IMG/VR virus record: IMGVR_UViG_3300047172_000305
Location: 1-32,120 of that record
DNA from: a virus
Length of the DNA: 32,120 bases
Reading direction: 5' to 3' (one strand)
Within the stretch, counting starts at the first letter, position 1; each line of letters starts with the position of its first letter. The notes beneath the pieces are model-generated. The model saw nothing but the letters and a program-made list of their open reading frames with translations. It was not told the origin of the DNA and ran no database searches. The position numbers and the translations under genes are program-made. Shown here piece after piece: positions 1 to 7,080 of this stretch.

Positions 1-567
1 TCATGGCGCGTTCGCTGGCTGCAAGCTGGTCCTTTCTTCGATCTGGGCTTCCTCTAGAGAGACCGGTTCGCCGGGCTTCGCTGGCCGAGGGGTGATATGC
101 TTCAGCGCCCAGTAAACGCGATTGGCGTCGGCGAGCGTTCGGATCTGTGTGCGTCGCGCGTTGGGCCCCCGTGGCGAGGCCAGGAAGGCCTCCAGACGCG
201 CCTGCGTCCAGCCCAGGCGATCAAGCTGCCGCTGGATGCGGCGGATGTCGCTATCGCCCACCAGCACCGTCTCCGAAGTTGCCTGGTCATGGCGGCCATG
301 GGTGCCGGCATTTAGAGCGTCCCGTTGAGACTTGCGTCTTCGAGGAGTCTTCGATGGCAGCGCCACGCCAAGCGCGCGCTGTATCCCGTCTATGAGTTTG
401 ATGCCTTCATCGAGGGTGAGGTCGGAGAAGCTAGCTATCTTACGGCCGATGCGTTCCGAGGCGAAGCGCAGGCGGTCCTCGCGGCTATTGGTAAGGCCGA
501 GGGCGTGGCTGGCGTATTGCGCATAAAGGACCTGGAGGCGCTTGAGCTGGGGCGCTGTGATCTTCAT
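1..567 (-). CDS. GemA-like early regulatory protein (DUF1018 family)
   Basis: A 188-residue protein. The N-terminal half (residues 1-67) has the pattern of Mu gp16/GemA-type proteins: ITxxQLKRLxxLYAQYA, then RLRFASERIGR, IASFSDLT and LDEGIKLID. The second half (about 106-157) holds a further helical block with LGW and a late ALKHI helix. In Mu, GemA is an early protein reported to modulate host gene expression and DNA topology; the role here is inferred from family and position. The ATG at 565-567 is chosen because it has GGGGAG six bases upstream and overlaps the TGA of the preceding gene as ATGA. A longer frame exists upstream, but it only shadows the neighbour. It is the last gene of the leftward operon inside the window, and its stop lies at the window edge. 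Confidence 0.7.
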   Translation of the reverse strand: MKITAPQLKRLQVLYAQYASHALGLTNSREDRLRFASERIGRKIASFSDLTLDEGIKLIDGIQRALGVALPSKTPRRRKSQRDALNAGTHGRHDQATSETVLVGDSDIRRIQRQLDRLGWTQARLEAFLASPRGPNARRTQIRTLADANRVYWALKHITPRPAKPGEPVSLEEAQIEERTSLQPANAP

Positions 568-1019
568 GGCCGCTCCCCTCTCTCCACGCTGCGGGAGCGA
601 TGGCTGTAGGCGACGGAATGAGCGACCGTGCAGAACCGCGGCCCGATCTCCAGACCGAATGGCCTCCAGCGCGGCGCGTCGATGGGCAGCGGCGCGGCGC
701 AATAGCCGCACAGCTCCGCGCCGGCGCGCTCTTCTTTCGCTAGTTCGGCTGCCTGATGGAGGTGGACACCGAGGATGGCGTAGCCGGCCTTGTCTTCCCA
801 GGGCGATTCGCCAAAGGCATTCCGGCTGGTGGCGATGCGCATGGACTTGTCGAAGTCGCGCGCCAACAGCAGCGCGTCGTCGAACTGGTCCGGGCGCAGG
901 CCATCGGGATACAGCAGGCGCAGGTAGTCGCCTGTTTTGGCGAAGCTGCTGCCATAGGCCGCGTTCTTGCGCTCGACGAGCTGGCCAGTCTCGGTGCCGA
1001 TCTGGGCGAAGGTCTTCAA
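564..1019 (-). CDS. Phage protein resembling the Nmad1/DUF1599 family
   Basis: A 151-residue protein. Residues about 17-25 read RKNAAYGSS, followed by a PDG turn, DFDKSMRIAT and ESPWEDKAGYAILG. This order resembles small phage proteins of the DUF1599 group, predicted to be linked to nucleotide modification; I recognise the pattern only by eye. The C-terminus carries a CGYC pair and a later Cys, which may bind zinc. No ATG fits. A TTG at 1017-1019 overlaps the upstream stop as TTGA, in keeping with coupling throughout the operon, so it is taken as the start. The stop overlaps the GemA-like start as ATGA. The biochemical function is not known from this sequence. Confidence 0.6.
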   Translation of the reverse strand: MKTFAQIGTETGQLVERKNAAYGSSFAKTGDYLRLLYPDGLRPDQFDDALLLARDFDKSMRIATSRNAFGESPWEDKAGYAILGVHLHQAAELAKEERAGAELCGYCAAPLPIDAPRWRPFGLEIGPRFCTVAHSVAYSHRSRSVERGERP

Positions 1020-1252
1020 TTGACTGTCTCCGTTGGTGTCTTCATCGCATTGCGGCGGCGGCGGATCACGGCAGACTTTGCCGCCATTCCCTCCGAGTTC
1101 TTCAGCCACTGGTCCACCTGCTTGTAGGCGGCTTCGATATCGCGCGGGTATTTCTCAATGGCCGCGAAGATTAGTGCCGCCGTCATCAGGTGATACTCGG
1201 TTTCCAGATTCTCTGGCGTCTTCTCTGGGTACAACATGAACGGCTGTCTCAT
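1016..1252 (-). CDS. Small hypothetical early protein
   Basis: A 78-residue helical protein of unknown function. The start ATG (1250-1252) overlaps the TGA of the upstream gene as ATGA, and its own stop overlaps the TTG of the next gene, so both ends are fixed by translational coupling. The middle (YHLMTAALIFAAIEKY, then IEAAYKQVDQWL) looks like two amphipathic helices, and the tail is basic (RRRRN). No signal peptide or metal site is visible. The longer upstream extension is arginine-rich shadow sequence and was discarded. Confidence 0.6.
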   Translation of the reverse strand: MRQPFMLYPEKTPENLETEYHLMTAALIFAAIEKYPRDIEAAYKQVDQWLKNSEGMAAKSAVIRRRRNAMKTPTETVN

Positions 1253-1668
1253 GCGGTGCCTTTCTTCTTCCGGTCCTTGAGCCAGTTCCCAGCCCACGCG
1301 AGCATGCAGACTCCGATCGCGGCCACGCACCAATATCCGAGGTCGCTGATGTTCAGGCCATAGCCGATGGCGATGCCGTAGCCGGCCATCAGCCATCGCT
1401 CTTTCCGCAGCCTGCAAACCTCGGTCCGCACCTCGCGGAATTTCTCGGTGGCGGCCTCCAGCCGCTTTGACAAATCGAGCGTGACCAACGGCACAGCTTG
1501 GAACTCGACAGTGACCGGAAGCGTAAGGCCGACGCGGCTGACCGTCCAGCCATCCTCATGCAGGACGCTGAGCGCGATGCGCACGTTCTCTTCGAGCTCG
1601 GCATAGTCGACGGACTTCTCCAGCAGCAGGCGGGTCAATGGTGCGGTTTGTTTGTTTGGCGCTCTCAT
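1249..1668 (-). CDS. Membrane protein with two C-terminal helices
   Basis: A 139-residue protein. Residues about 1-95 are soluble and end in a charged helix (LEAATEKFREVRTEV). They are followed by two hydrophobic segments, one beginning WLMAGYGIAIGYG and one WCVAAIGVCMLAWAG, and then a basic end (KDRKKK). This predicts an inner-membrane hairpin with a cytoplasmic N-terminal domain. The ATG at 1666-1668 overlaps the preceding TGA as ATGA. I do not recognise the family. Early membrane proteins of temperate phages often act in superinfection exclusion or host take-over, but nothing here shows that directly. Confidence 0.65.
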   Translation of the reverse strand: MRAPNKQTAPLTRLLLEKSVDYAELEENVRIALSVLHEDGWTVSRVGLTLPVTVEFQAVPLVTLDLSKRLEAATEKFREVRTEVCRLRKERWLMAGYGIAIGYGLNISDLGYWCVAAIGVCMLAWAGNWLKDRKKKGTA

Positions 1669-2351
1669 GCGGCTTCTCTCCTCACGGGTTTGCGGTCGTA
1701 CTCGTGCTTCACGCCGATTAGCGGCTTCAGCATCGTCTTCAGCCACCAGTCGTCGCACGCGGCGAAGCGGTAGTCTTCCATGTGGTCCCAGAGGAAGCGC
1801 TCAACCGATCCGTGCGGGATGCGGTCCTGGTCGTTGAGCCGAAGCCAGCCCTGCGAGATCCAGCGCGAGATGCGCGCATGATGGACGCCCATGCGCTGCG
1901 CAAGCTCGTTGCGGCTGTAGCCTTCCGTCACGCCGATCCCCAGGCCGAGCGCAAAGAGCTTCTGGCGCACGGCGAGGGCGGTGCGCTTGCGGCCGTTGGG
2001 ACGGTTGCTCAGGAAGCCGGCAATCGCGCGCGGCGGCTTTGCACCGGCCAGATCGCACAGCAAGCCGATCTCTTCCGCCGTCCAAGGCTGTGCCTGGTGG
2101 AACCGAATGCCTAGCGCCTGAGCGCGGTTCTGGAGGACGCAGCGCGGAAAGCGGGTGCGGCGCATCAGCTCGCGGATCGCGACGCCGAGGGCGGCTTTGC
2201 TCTTCGCGGTATAGGCGCGGCGGAGGGCGGCATCCAGTTCGGGAGTCCAGAAATACTTCTGGCGATCGCCGATGGCCTTGCGCAGACGGCAGGCGCGGCA
2301 GAGGCCGTCTATCGCCTGCTGGCATTCGGTGGGGCAGAGGGCGCAGATCAT
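1665..2351 (-). CDS. Zinc-ribbon and HTH DNA-binding protein
   Basis: A 228-residue protein. The N-terminus has five cysteines (C3, C6, C10, C18, C21), a likely zinc site. Next come two Myb/SANT-like blocks, WTPELDAALRRAY and WTAEEIGLLCDLAG, then a MerR-like helix-turn-helix, NELAQRMGVHHARISRWISQ, with a following GWLRL strand. This domain order argues for sequence-specific DNA binding, perhaps a late regulator in the slot where Mu has Mor or C, although it is not a recognisable Mor/C protein. The start ATG (2349-2351) overlaps the upstream stop as ATGA. The target and effect are unknown. Confidence 0.65.
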   Translation of the reverse strand: MICALCPTECQQAIDGLCRACRLRKAIGDRQKYFWTPELDAALRRAYTAKSKAALGVAIRELMRRTRFPRCVLQNRAQALGIRFHQAQPWTAEEIGLLCDLAGAKPPRAIAGFLSNRPNGRKRTALAVRQKLFALGLGIGVTEGYSRNELAQRMGVHHARISRWISQGWLRLNDQDRIPHGSVERFLWDHMEDYRFAACDDWWLKTMLKPLIGVKHEYDRKPVRREAA

Positions 2352-2596
2352 CGCTTGTGCTCCTTCGCCGCTCTCTTCGCGGCCTTCTCCCTCGTCGCAT
2401 GGGCACAACGCTGGACTCCGGAACCTGTGCGGCACTTATATCCAGTACCCGCGTGGCAACTGGGACAGTCAATGGAGAGATAAGACTGCTCGGACGCGTC
2501 TCTTTGGAGATTGGCCGTTGCACTACAAGAGGCGCAGTAGGCGCTCGGGGGCACCCGGGGTGCCTGGCGGCAACCGAAGCAAAGGAAAACGTTCAT
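2348..2596 (-). CDS. Small double zinc-ribbon protein
   Basis: An 82-residue protein with eight cysteines. An N-terminal CFGC and CASC pair could form one zinc site. The C-terminal part, CPSCHAGTGYKCRTGSG followed by CAHATRE, resembles the phage zinc-binding motif CPxCxAxxGxxC...HxxR found in many phage small proteins. The lysine- and arginine-rich end suggests nucleic-acid contact. Both ends are fixed by ATGA overlaps with neighbours. The role is unknown. Confidence 0.65.
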   Translation of the reverse strand: MNVFLCFGCRQAPRVPPSAYCASCSATANLQRDASEQSYLSIDCPSCHAGTGYKCRTGSGVQRCAHATREKAAKRAAKEHKR

Positions 2597-3051
2597 AGCG
2601 TCTTGTCTCCCTTCGCTGTCTCGTTGCGGATGAAGTTGCCGGCGGAGATGAGGTCATGGCGGAGGTCTTCGCCAGGGACGGCTGGGTCCCAACTCGCGAT
2701 CGTGCCGATGTCGTCGACCATCACCACCACGCGGGCACCGGCGCGCTCCCGCATGGCGCGCACGGCGGTCTCGCGCCGCTGCATGATGCGATGGTCGGTC
2801 TTCGCAACGGGAGGCGCTGGCGCGGCCTTCGATTCAGGCACGCCCTTGAAGTCCTTGGCGCTCGGGCAGGTGGCCCAGTGCGGGACGGTCTGCATCCAAT
2901 CGTTACCGCCATCGGCGTTGATGGGCAGCATCTTGCCATTGGTGGTCTTCCACCCCTCCATCGGAGCGTCGCACTTCTTGCAATTGCTCTGGCCTTTGCG
3001 CTCATAGCCGGCGCGCAGCATCTCGTGACGTGTGTTGATCTGGCTAGGCAT
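2593..3051 (-). CDS. Hypothetical early protein with a cysteine pair
   Basis: A 152-residue protein. Residues about 24-27 read CKKC, with a later Cys near residue 62, so a single zinc ribbon is possible. The middle is Ala/Pro-rich, and the C-terminal part contains a strand ARVVVMVDDIG and a helix LRHDLISAGNFIRN. The ATG at 3049-3051 lies inside the end of the DUF1643 gene, an 8-base overlap, and the stop overlaps the next gene as ATGA. No known family recognised. Confidence 0.6.
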   Translation of the reverse strand: MPSQINTRHEMLRAGYERKGQSNCKKCDAPMEGWKTTNGKMLPINADGGNDWMQTVPHWATCPSAKDFKGVPESKAAPAPPVAKTDHRIMQRRETAVRAMRERAGARVVVMVDDIGTIASWDPAVPGEDLRHDLISAGNFIRNETAKGDKTL

Positions 3052-3592
3052 TCGGCACCTCGAACTGGATGCGAGGCGAGCTATAAGGAGCCATCAGTGG
3101 GTGGCGCGGCGACCTCGTCTTCGTTGCCGGGCCGAGCTGCATCGGCTTGTGGCCCTGGGCCGCACAGATCAGGCGGACGCAGAGATCGGCGTGGGCGGGA
3201 AAGTTGGCCATGCGCCTCGTCACCGATTCGCATCCCCACGCGCAAATCACTTCCTCAACATCGCGACCGACAGCATGAAGTAGTTCGAATGTCCGCTCTC
3301 CAACCACATCCATGAGGCGCAGCCGTTGATGAGAGAGCAACCACTTCGGGTCCTTTCCGCGCACGGCGTAGAGGTTGACGACGGTTATGCCGCTGAAGCC
3401 CCAGCGCTGCGCGAACCCCATGCATTTGCGGATCGTCGCATCGTCTTCGTAGGCATCGGCAGTGCTGGGGTTGAGCATTAGGAAGCCGACGCGACCCTTG
3501 TGCGGATCATTCGAGGGCGGCGACCACCAGCGATCGAGTCGATACCGGTAGAGGCCACACGGGGAGATCTCGGCATGGCGATGAATGGTCAC
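3044..3592 (-). CDS. DUF1643 family protein
   Basis: A 182-residue protein with the hallmark order of DUF1643: FLMLNPSTADA, DDATIRKCMGFAQRWGF, TVVNLYAVR, a PKWLLSH segment, VICAWG, and a late LGPATKTRSPRHPLM. The family is widespread in bacteria and phages, about 150-190 residues long, and its biochemical role is not established, so none is assigned. A GTG start (3590-3592) forms a GTGA overlap with the preceding stop and is preferred over later ATGs because the conserved N-terminal strand would be lost. It sits within the early operon between an HTH-type gene and a zinc-ribbon gene. Confidence 0.85.
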   Translation of the reverse strand: MTIHRHAEISPCGLYRYRLDRWWSPPSNDPHKGRVGFLMLNPSTADAYEDDATIRKCMGFAQRWGFSGITVVNLYAVRGKDPKWLLSHQRLRLMDVVGERTFELLHAVGRDVEEVICAWGCESVTRRMANFPAHADLCVRLICAAQGHKPMQLGPATKTRSPRHPLMAPYSSPRIQFEVPNA

Positions 3593-4074
3593 TGTGCCTC
3601 CAGCTCAAGCCGGAGTTGGCCGAGCATCTCTTCGATATTGTGTTGCGGGCCTTCCATGGCGCGGACGACGCGCAGCATGGCAATAGCCTGGCGGCGCATC
3701 GGAGCAGCCGCGGACTTCACCTCGTCATAGGTTGCAGCCAGGAAGTAGCCGCCGGCCTCGCCGTCGCGCGAGGCGCAGATCTGGCCGACGAAGTTGGTGC
3801 GCAGGTTCTGCACCAGGTCCTTGACGACGCGCGGCGTCACCTTCATGCGCTCGCAGAGATCGCCCAGCGCGATCGCCCGCTCCGTGCCCTGGTGTGGCTT
3901 CAGCAAGCGCAGCAGGACGGCTTCCTGATAGCTGAGCGGCCACTTGCAGTTCTCGTTGCGGAGGACCTCGTCGACGCGCATCTGCACCTTCTCCGCGAAC
4001 GTCGTGAAGAGATCGAGCCTCGGCGCAACGCCGGAGCTGTAGACCGTTCGTTCGAAGTCAGTGTCGATGGCCAT
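3589..4074 (-). CDS. Putative winged-helix DNA-binding early protein
   Basis: A 161-residue protein. Residues about 60-95 (LGDLCERMKVTPRVVKDLVQ) have the form of a helix-turn-helix, followed by strands that include GGYFLAAT, as in winged-helix folds that sense or bind DNA. The start is placed at ATG 4072-4074, six bases after GAGGGGAG; an upstream in-frame TTG is less likely. It overlaps the end of the preceding gene by 17 bases. It could be a replication-initiator-like or regulatory protein; the exact family is not recognised. Confidence 0.6.
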   Translation of the reverse strand: MAIDTDFERTVYSSGVAPRLDLFTTFAEKVQMRVDEVLRNENCKWPLSYQEAVLLRLLKPHQGTERAIALGDLCERMKVTPRVVKDLVQNLRTNFVGQICASRDGEAGGYFLAATYDEVKSAAAPMRRQAIAMLRVVRAMEGPQHNIEEMLGQLRLELEAQ

Positions 4075-4591
4075 CGGCAACTCCCCTCAATTTGCTGACA
4101 TGCTCGAATCCGGCGCAGACGGCGAGCGGCTCGCCATCCTCATCGAGATCGTGGTGGCACATGAACCTCCAGGGATTGTCGGGCGCGTCGGTGGCATCCT
4201 GGGTTGTGCATTCAGACTGATTGGGACTTGTGCCCAGCCGATAAGCGCAGCTGCCGCACATCCCCTTGACTGGCTCGATTGCGACCGCGACGCCGGCCAG
4301 CGCGCCGAGAATCGTGGGCATATTGAGTTGCTCGACGTGGTGCGGATGAACGTTGCCATCCACAATGGCGGAGACGTACAGAAAATCGCGCGCGTTCGAC
4401 TCAACCGAGTTGGCGAGGCCGATGAACTCAGCGAACAGATGGGCCAGTGCCTCCGTACCGTGCAGCTTGGCATAGCCCCGTAGCCACTCCTGACGCACGC
4501 GGGACGGCTGAGCCGCGATAAGCTTCAGCTCCGCCGCCTCCGCGAGCGTTAGGTTGTAGTACGAGTTGACGGGCCTGATCTGCACCTTCAT
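4058..4591 (-). CDS. Cysteine-cluster early protein
   Basis: A 177-residue protein. The N-terminal two thirds are helical, with AEAAELKLIAAQPSRVRQEW. The last third has CGSCAYRLGT, ECTT, FMCHHDL and CAGFEH, five cysteines plus histidines arranged like a metal site. This CxxCAxRxGT...CH...CxGF pattern recurs in phage hypothetical proteins, but I know no assigned function. The ATG at 4589-4591 follows AGAGGGA at a normal distance. The next gene upstream ends 18 bases away. Confidence 0.6.
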   Translation of the reverse strand: MKVQIRPVNSYYNLTLAEAAELKLIAAQPSRVRQEWLRGYAKLHGTEALAHLFAEFIGLANSVESNARDFLYVSAIVDGNVHPHHVEQLNMPTILGALAGVAVAIEPVKGMCGSCAYRLGTSPNQSECTTQDATDAPDNPWRFMCHHDLDEDGEPLAVCAGFEHVSKLRGVADGHRH

Positions 4592-4608
4592 CGGAGTCCC
4601 TCTTATTG

Positions 4609-4898
4609 CTAGTCGCTCTCAGCGAGCGCGGTGAGTATGCCGGTGGCTTTGCGTTGGGGCGAGAGCAATTTGTAGATCTCGTCGATGTGCGAGACGTGCA
4701 GCTCGCAGGTGACCCACTCGGCCGGATCGGTGGCAGGTTCGGGCTGCTCGATCACTACCGGCTTCTCCCGTTTGGCCAGGGATTTGCTGGGGGGGGGGGT
4801 GAACTTGTGCAGCCATTTCGATGCCCCCACTTGTAGGGGTTCTTGCCATCGGGGTCCAGTTCCGCTCCACATCCGCCTGCACAATATCGCTTCTCCAT
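4609..4898 (-). pseudogene. Zinc-ribbon gene split by an 11-base homopolymer
   Basis: From ATG 4896-4898 (AGAGG upstream) a frame encodes MEKRYCAGGCGAELDPDGKN, then WGHRNGC, a compact Cys4-like or Cys3-His ribbon, and runs into a proline codon tract. It then reads only 11 more residues to a TAG at 4755-4757. The conserved-looking continuation (SKSLAKREKPVV, then EWVTCELHVSHIDEIYKLL, to a TAG at 4609-4611) lies in another frame. The tract is 11 G on the plus strand at 4789-4799; 9 or 12 would join the two parts into one protein of about 95 residues. It could be a sequencing length error, slippage-based phase variation, or decay. The flanking genes leave exactly this space for one gene. Confidence 0.6.
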
Positions 4899-4939
4899 TC
4901 GTCGGTTCCTCTCTTTGCCCGGTTAGTCGTGCGTGATGG

Positions 4940-5485
4940 TTATTTGCCGCCTCCGCCACGAGCGGCAGGGACGGCGAGGAAGACCGCATACCAGTCGGTC
5001 GCGATCGAGTGTTGCGCATCTTCGAGGGTCATCGCCCCATGGCAGACCTGGGCGTGCAGCCAGTTCTCGACCACATCCTTCTGCTTGGCGCCAGGCTTGG
5101 GGAAGTAGGGCTGCGGCCAGAGGTTCTTCTGGTCGTTGGTGCCGCCGAGTTCGAGCGAGATCAGGTGGTCGATCTCATACTTCCGTCCAGTGCAGTTGGC
5201 CCGCGCGATGCCGTAGGCCTTGCAGGCCTTCTGCTTCATACTCTCGGGCACGTTGCGCACCGTGCCGGTGTGAAACGTCGCCGCACAGAGCTGCTTCACC
5301 GTCATGGTTCCGGTGTCGCCCGGCGTGGCCGTGGCATCCGGCAGAACGGCTTTGCCGTGATAGCCGAACTGGGCCGGCGCGATCGTCTGGGCGTGAACGT
5401 GATCGTGCGAGAGGAAGAGCGCGGCGAGGACGATAAAGAGGATGCTGCCAACCAGCAGGAACCTATCGTAAAAACACTTAGGCAT
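4940..5485 (-). CDS. Secreted or membrane-anchored HNH-type nuclease
   Basis: A 181-residue protein. Residues 8-26 are strongly hydrophobic (LLVGSILFIVLAALFL) and are followed by HVHAQT, a plausible signal peptidase site near residue 32. The nuclease core is at 103-124: YEIDHLISLELGG followed by NLWPQ, with D106, H107 and N121 as the expected ββα-metal residues. Upstream, VRNVPESMKQKACKAYGI is typical of the exported HNH family. Four cysteines could form disulfides. It overlaps the preceding gene by 8 bases within the early operon. Export makes a role at the envelope or against incoming DNA plausible, but this is inferred. Confidence 0.75.
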   Translation of the reverse strand: MPKCFYDRFLLVGSILFIVLAALFLSHDHVHAQTIAPAQFGYHGKAVLPDATATPGDTGTMTVKQLCAATFHTGTVRNVPESMKQKACKAYGIARANCTGRKYEIDHLISLELGGTNDQKNLWPQPYFPKPGAKQKDVVENWLHAQVCHGAMTLEDAQHSIATDWYAVFLAVPAARGGGGK

Positions 5486-5753
5486 CGGCGGCCACCTTTC
5501 CTATTGCGTTGAACGCGTCGGGCCATGGAGCGGCATTGGCGATCGCGAGGTTGTCGGCTTCGGTGGCTCGGCGCATCGTCACCCATTGGCCGTCTTCGAG
5601 TTGGCGCACGATCCAGCGGTCGGAAGGGTCAGGCCCGATCTGAACGCGGCCCATCCACTGCCAGGAGCTGAGATCGAAGAACATCTCCTCCGGCTCGCGC
5701 ATCCCGGCCGGCGCGGGTTTGAACTTCGGTATCGGAAGGGCGGTGTCTCTCAC
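5478..5753 (-). CDS. Hypothetical early protein
   Basis: A 91-residue protein of unknown function. GTG 5751-5753 overlaps the preceding TGA as GTGA and is taken as the start; an ATG 17 codons later would also work. The middle reads MFFDLSSWQWMGRVQ and WIVRQLEDGQWVTMRRATEAD, a β-rich aromatic pattern with several tryptophans. No metal site or membrane helix. Its 3' end overlaps the HNH gene start. Confidence 0.55.
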   Translation of the reverse strand: MRDTALPIPKFKPAPAGMREPEEMFFDLSSWQWMGRVQIGPDPSDRWIVRQLEDGQWVTMRRATEADNLAIANAAPWPDAFNAIGKVAADA

Positions 5754-5956
5754 GCGGCCACCGCCTGCTTCTGTGAGCACTCAGGGCAAAGGTCGTTGAA
5801 GTTGAAGGCGTGCGGACCGCGCCGGCCGGCTCCAACGCGCTTGACTTCGCGGAGGTCAGCGACCATCGCCGGCTGGTTGGACTCTGAGCCGTCGAAGGAG
5901 ATCGAGCGCGCACTGCATCCGTCGCAAACCATGCGGACTGCGGATTCCATGCTCAT
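5750..5956 (-). CDS. Small zinc-ribbon protein
   Basis: A 68-residue protein with an N-terminal CDGC (residues 11-14) and a C-terminal CPEC pair near the end, separated by about 42 residues. This is the layout of a rubredoxin-like or treble-clef zinc ribbon. The connecting region has REVKRVGAGRRGPHAFNFND. Both ends are set by ATGA/GTGA overlaps. Function unknown; one of several cysteine-pair proteins in this operon. Confidence 0.6.
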   Translation of the reverse strand: MSMESAVRMVCDGCSARSISFDGSESNQPAMVADLREVKRVGAGRRGPHAFNFNDLCPECSQKQAVAA

Positions 5957-6213
5957 AGCGGCAGGCCCTCGCTTTCGTCGCGGATCCACGCCCAGTTGGG
6001 ATTGCCGTCATGGTGCTCCAGCAGCCCGCGCGCTTCCAGGTACTTGATCTCTTCGGCCATGTACTCGCCGGAAGTCAGATCGTAGAGATCGGTCTCGCCC
6101 GGTTCCTCGGTGACTTCGACGCAACCACCCTCGATGACACTCACGCAATGCGCATAGGCCAGATCGTGCGCCAGCGCGTCGATCTCGGTTTTGTTGAGGA
6201 GTTCGATTGCCAT
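5953..6213 (-). CDS. Small acidic hypothetical protein
   Basis: An 86-residue acidic protein. It opens with a helix (LLNKTEIDALAHDLAYAHCV), continues through an acidic stretch (EVTEEPGETDLYDL) and ends with helix EEIKYLEARGLLEHH and WAWIRDESEG. The ATG at 6211-6213 overlaps the upstream stop by one base (TGATG), and the stop overlaps the next gene as ATGA. The acidic surface could mimic DNA, as in some anti-restriction proteins, but no such family is recognised. Confidence 0.55.
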   Translation of the reverse strand: MAIELLNKTEIDALAHDLAYAHCVSVIEGGCVEVTEEPGETDLYDLTSGEYMAEEIKYLEARGLLEHHDGNPNWAWIRDESEGLPL

Positions 6214-6470
6214 CAGGCGGCCGCCTTTCTCAACTCAAGGAGGAGGCGGTCGTATGCTGACTTCCACGCGGCCCGCGGCGATGCGCAGATCTCGGTCAAC
6301 GGAGAGCCTTGCATGCCGCGCCGGATGAACCAACATGGCTTCTTCGATCCACGGAGCAACTCATAGAAGTCGCATCGTGCAGTCGGCTCGGCGATGAGGA
6401 CGTGTTCCTTCGGGGTGAGCGTTCCGGCCAGCGCGAACTGGAGGGCGGACTTGGCGGCAGCTTTGCGCAT
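6213..6470 (-). CDS. Small hypothetical early protein
   Basis: An 85-residue basic protein. It begins MRKAAAKSALQFALAG, has a central block CDFYELLRGSKKPCWFIRRG, and ends with a long helix (PRAAWKSAYDRLLLELRK). TGATG junctions on both sides give the start and show tight coupling to the coiled-coil gene upstream and the acidic gene downstream. Family not recognised. Confidence 0.55.
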   Translation of the reverse strand: MRKAAAKSALQFALAGTLTPKEHVLIAEPTARCDFYELLRGSKKPCWFIRRGMQGSPLTEICASPRAAWKSAYDRLLLELRKAAA

Positions 6471-7036
6471 CAGGCGGCCGCCTTTCCCTTGCGGGCCTTC
6501 GCGGGCTTCTCCGGCTTGATCACTTCGATCTTCACGGAGGGTGATTTGGTCTTGACGTCGATGCAGCGGCCGAAGAGGGAGAGCAGTTTATTCTCGAAGC
6601 GCTGCGGCAGTGAGACGGTCTTCAATACGTCGCGCGCGCCATCGATCAGAACCCACTTGGTCTGCCGTCCGAAGAGGCGCGGCAGGATCGACATCAGAGA
6701 GTTGTGGGAGAGGAAGACCTGCAGGTCATCGACCGCCCGATCGTTGACCGTTACGGTGGTGCCGCGCGTGACCGTGACGGTATTGTGGCGCCCGCTCAGG
6801 CGGATGGATTGCTCGGCGTGGGCGGGACGGTGGCCGAAATTGTCCGCGAAGAAGATCAGCCGCTCCTTCGCGGCGTCGAGATCCTCCTTCGCGCCGGTCG
6901 CAATCTTCTGGGCATACTCGTAGTCGGCGACAAGGCCGTCGATTTCCTCGGGCGAGGGCGGCATCGCGTCGGGGTGCCGCGTCAGGGTGATGCCGGTGCC
7001 TTCTTCCAGTTCGGGTAGTGCGCTCTGCGTCGTCAT
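6470..7036 (-). CDS. Coiled-coil early protein in the Gam position
   Basis: A 188-residue protein. Residues about 30-65 form a charged helix (EIDGLVADYEYAQKIATGAK, then AAKERLIFFADNFG). Next come β-strands (NTVTVTRGTTVTVND), a helical middle ending LPQRFENKLLSLFGR, and a Lys/Ala-rich basic tail. Length, early coiled coil and position just after the transposase/ATPase genes recall Mu Gam, which binds DNA ends and blocks exonuclease. No Gam signature could be confirmed, so this is an analogy only. The ATG at 7034-7036 has AAGGAG four bases upstream, the strongest ribosome site in this arm, suggesting high independent expression. Confidence 0.6.
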   Translation of the reverse strand: MTTQSALPELEEGTGITLTRHPDAMPPSPEEIDGLVADYEYAQKIATGAKEDLDAAKERLIFFADNFGHRPAHAEQSIRLSGRHNTVTVTRGTTVTVNDRAVDDLQVFLSHNSLMSILPRLFGRQTKWVLIDGARDVLKTVSLPQRFENKLLSLFGRCIDVKTKSPSVKIEVIKPEKPAKARKGKAAA

Positions 7037-7046
7037 AAGGCTCCTT

Positions 7047-7078
7047 GGGTTGAAGGGTTGAGGTTGAGGGTTTGAGTT
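7047..7078. repeat. Degenerate GGGTTGA-type tandem repeat
   Basis: The short gap between the HicB-like and coiled-coil genes consists of five imperfect copies of GGGTTGA-like units on the plus strand. On the transcribed strand this gives a C/U-rich leader of UCAACC-like units with almost no G just before the AAGGAG site. Such leaders stay unstructured and favour ribosome loading. The repeat is short and degenerate, so chance expansion is possible. Confidence 0.45.
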
Positions 7079-7080
7079 GG

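Noticed and set aside
2039-3007. A 322-codon plus-strand open frame
   Set aside because: It crosses several coupled minus-strand genes and is Arg/Ser/Gly-rich shadow sequence.
6470-7036. Firm assignment as Mu Gam
   Set aside because: Length, coiled coil and position agree, but no specific Gam sequence pattern could be recognised.
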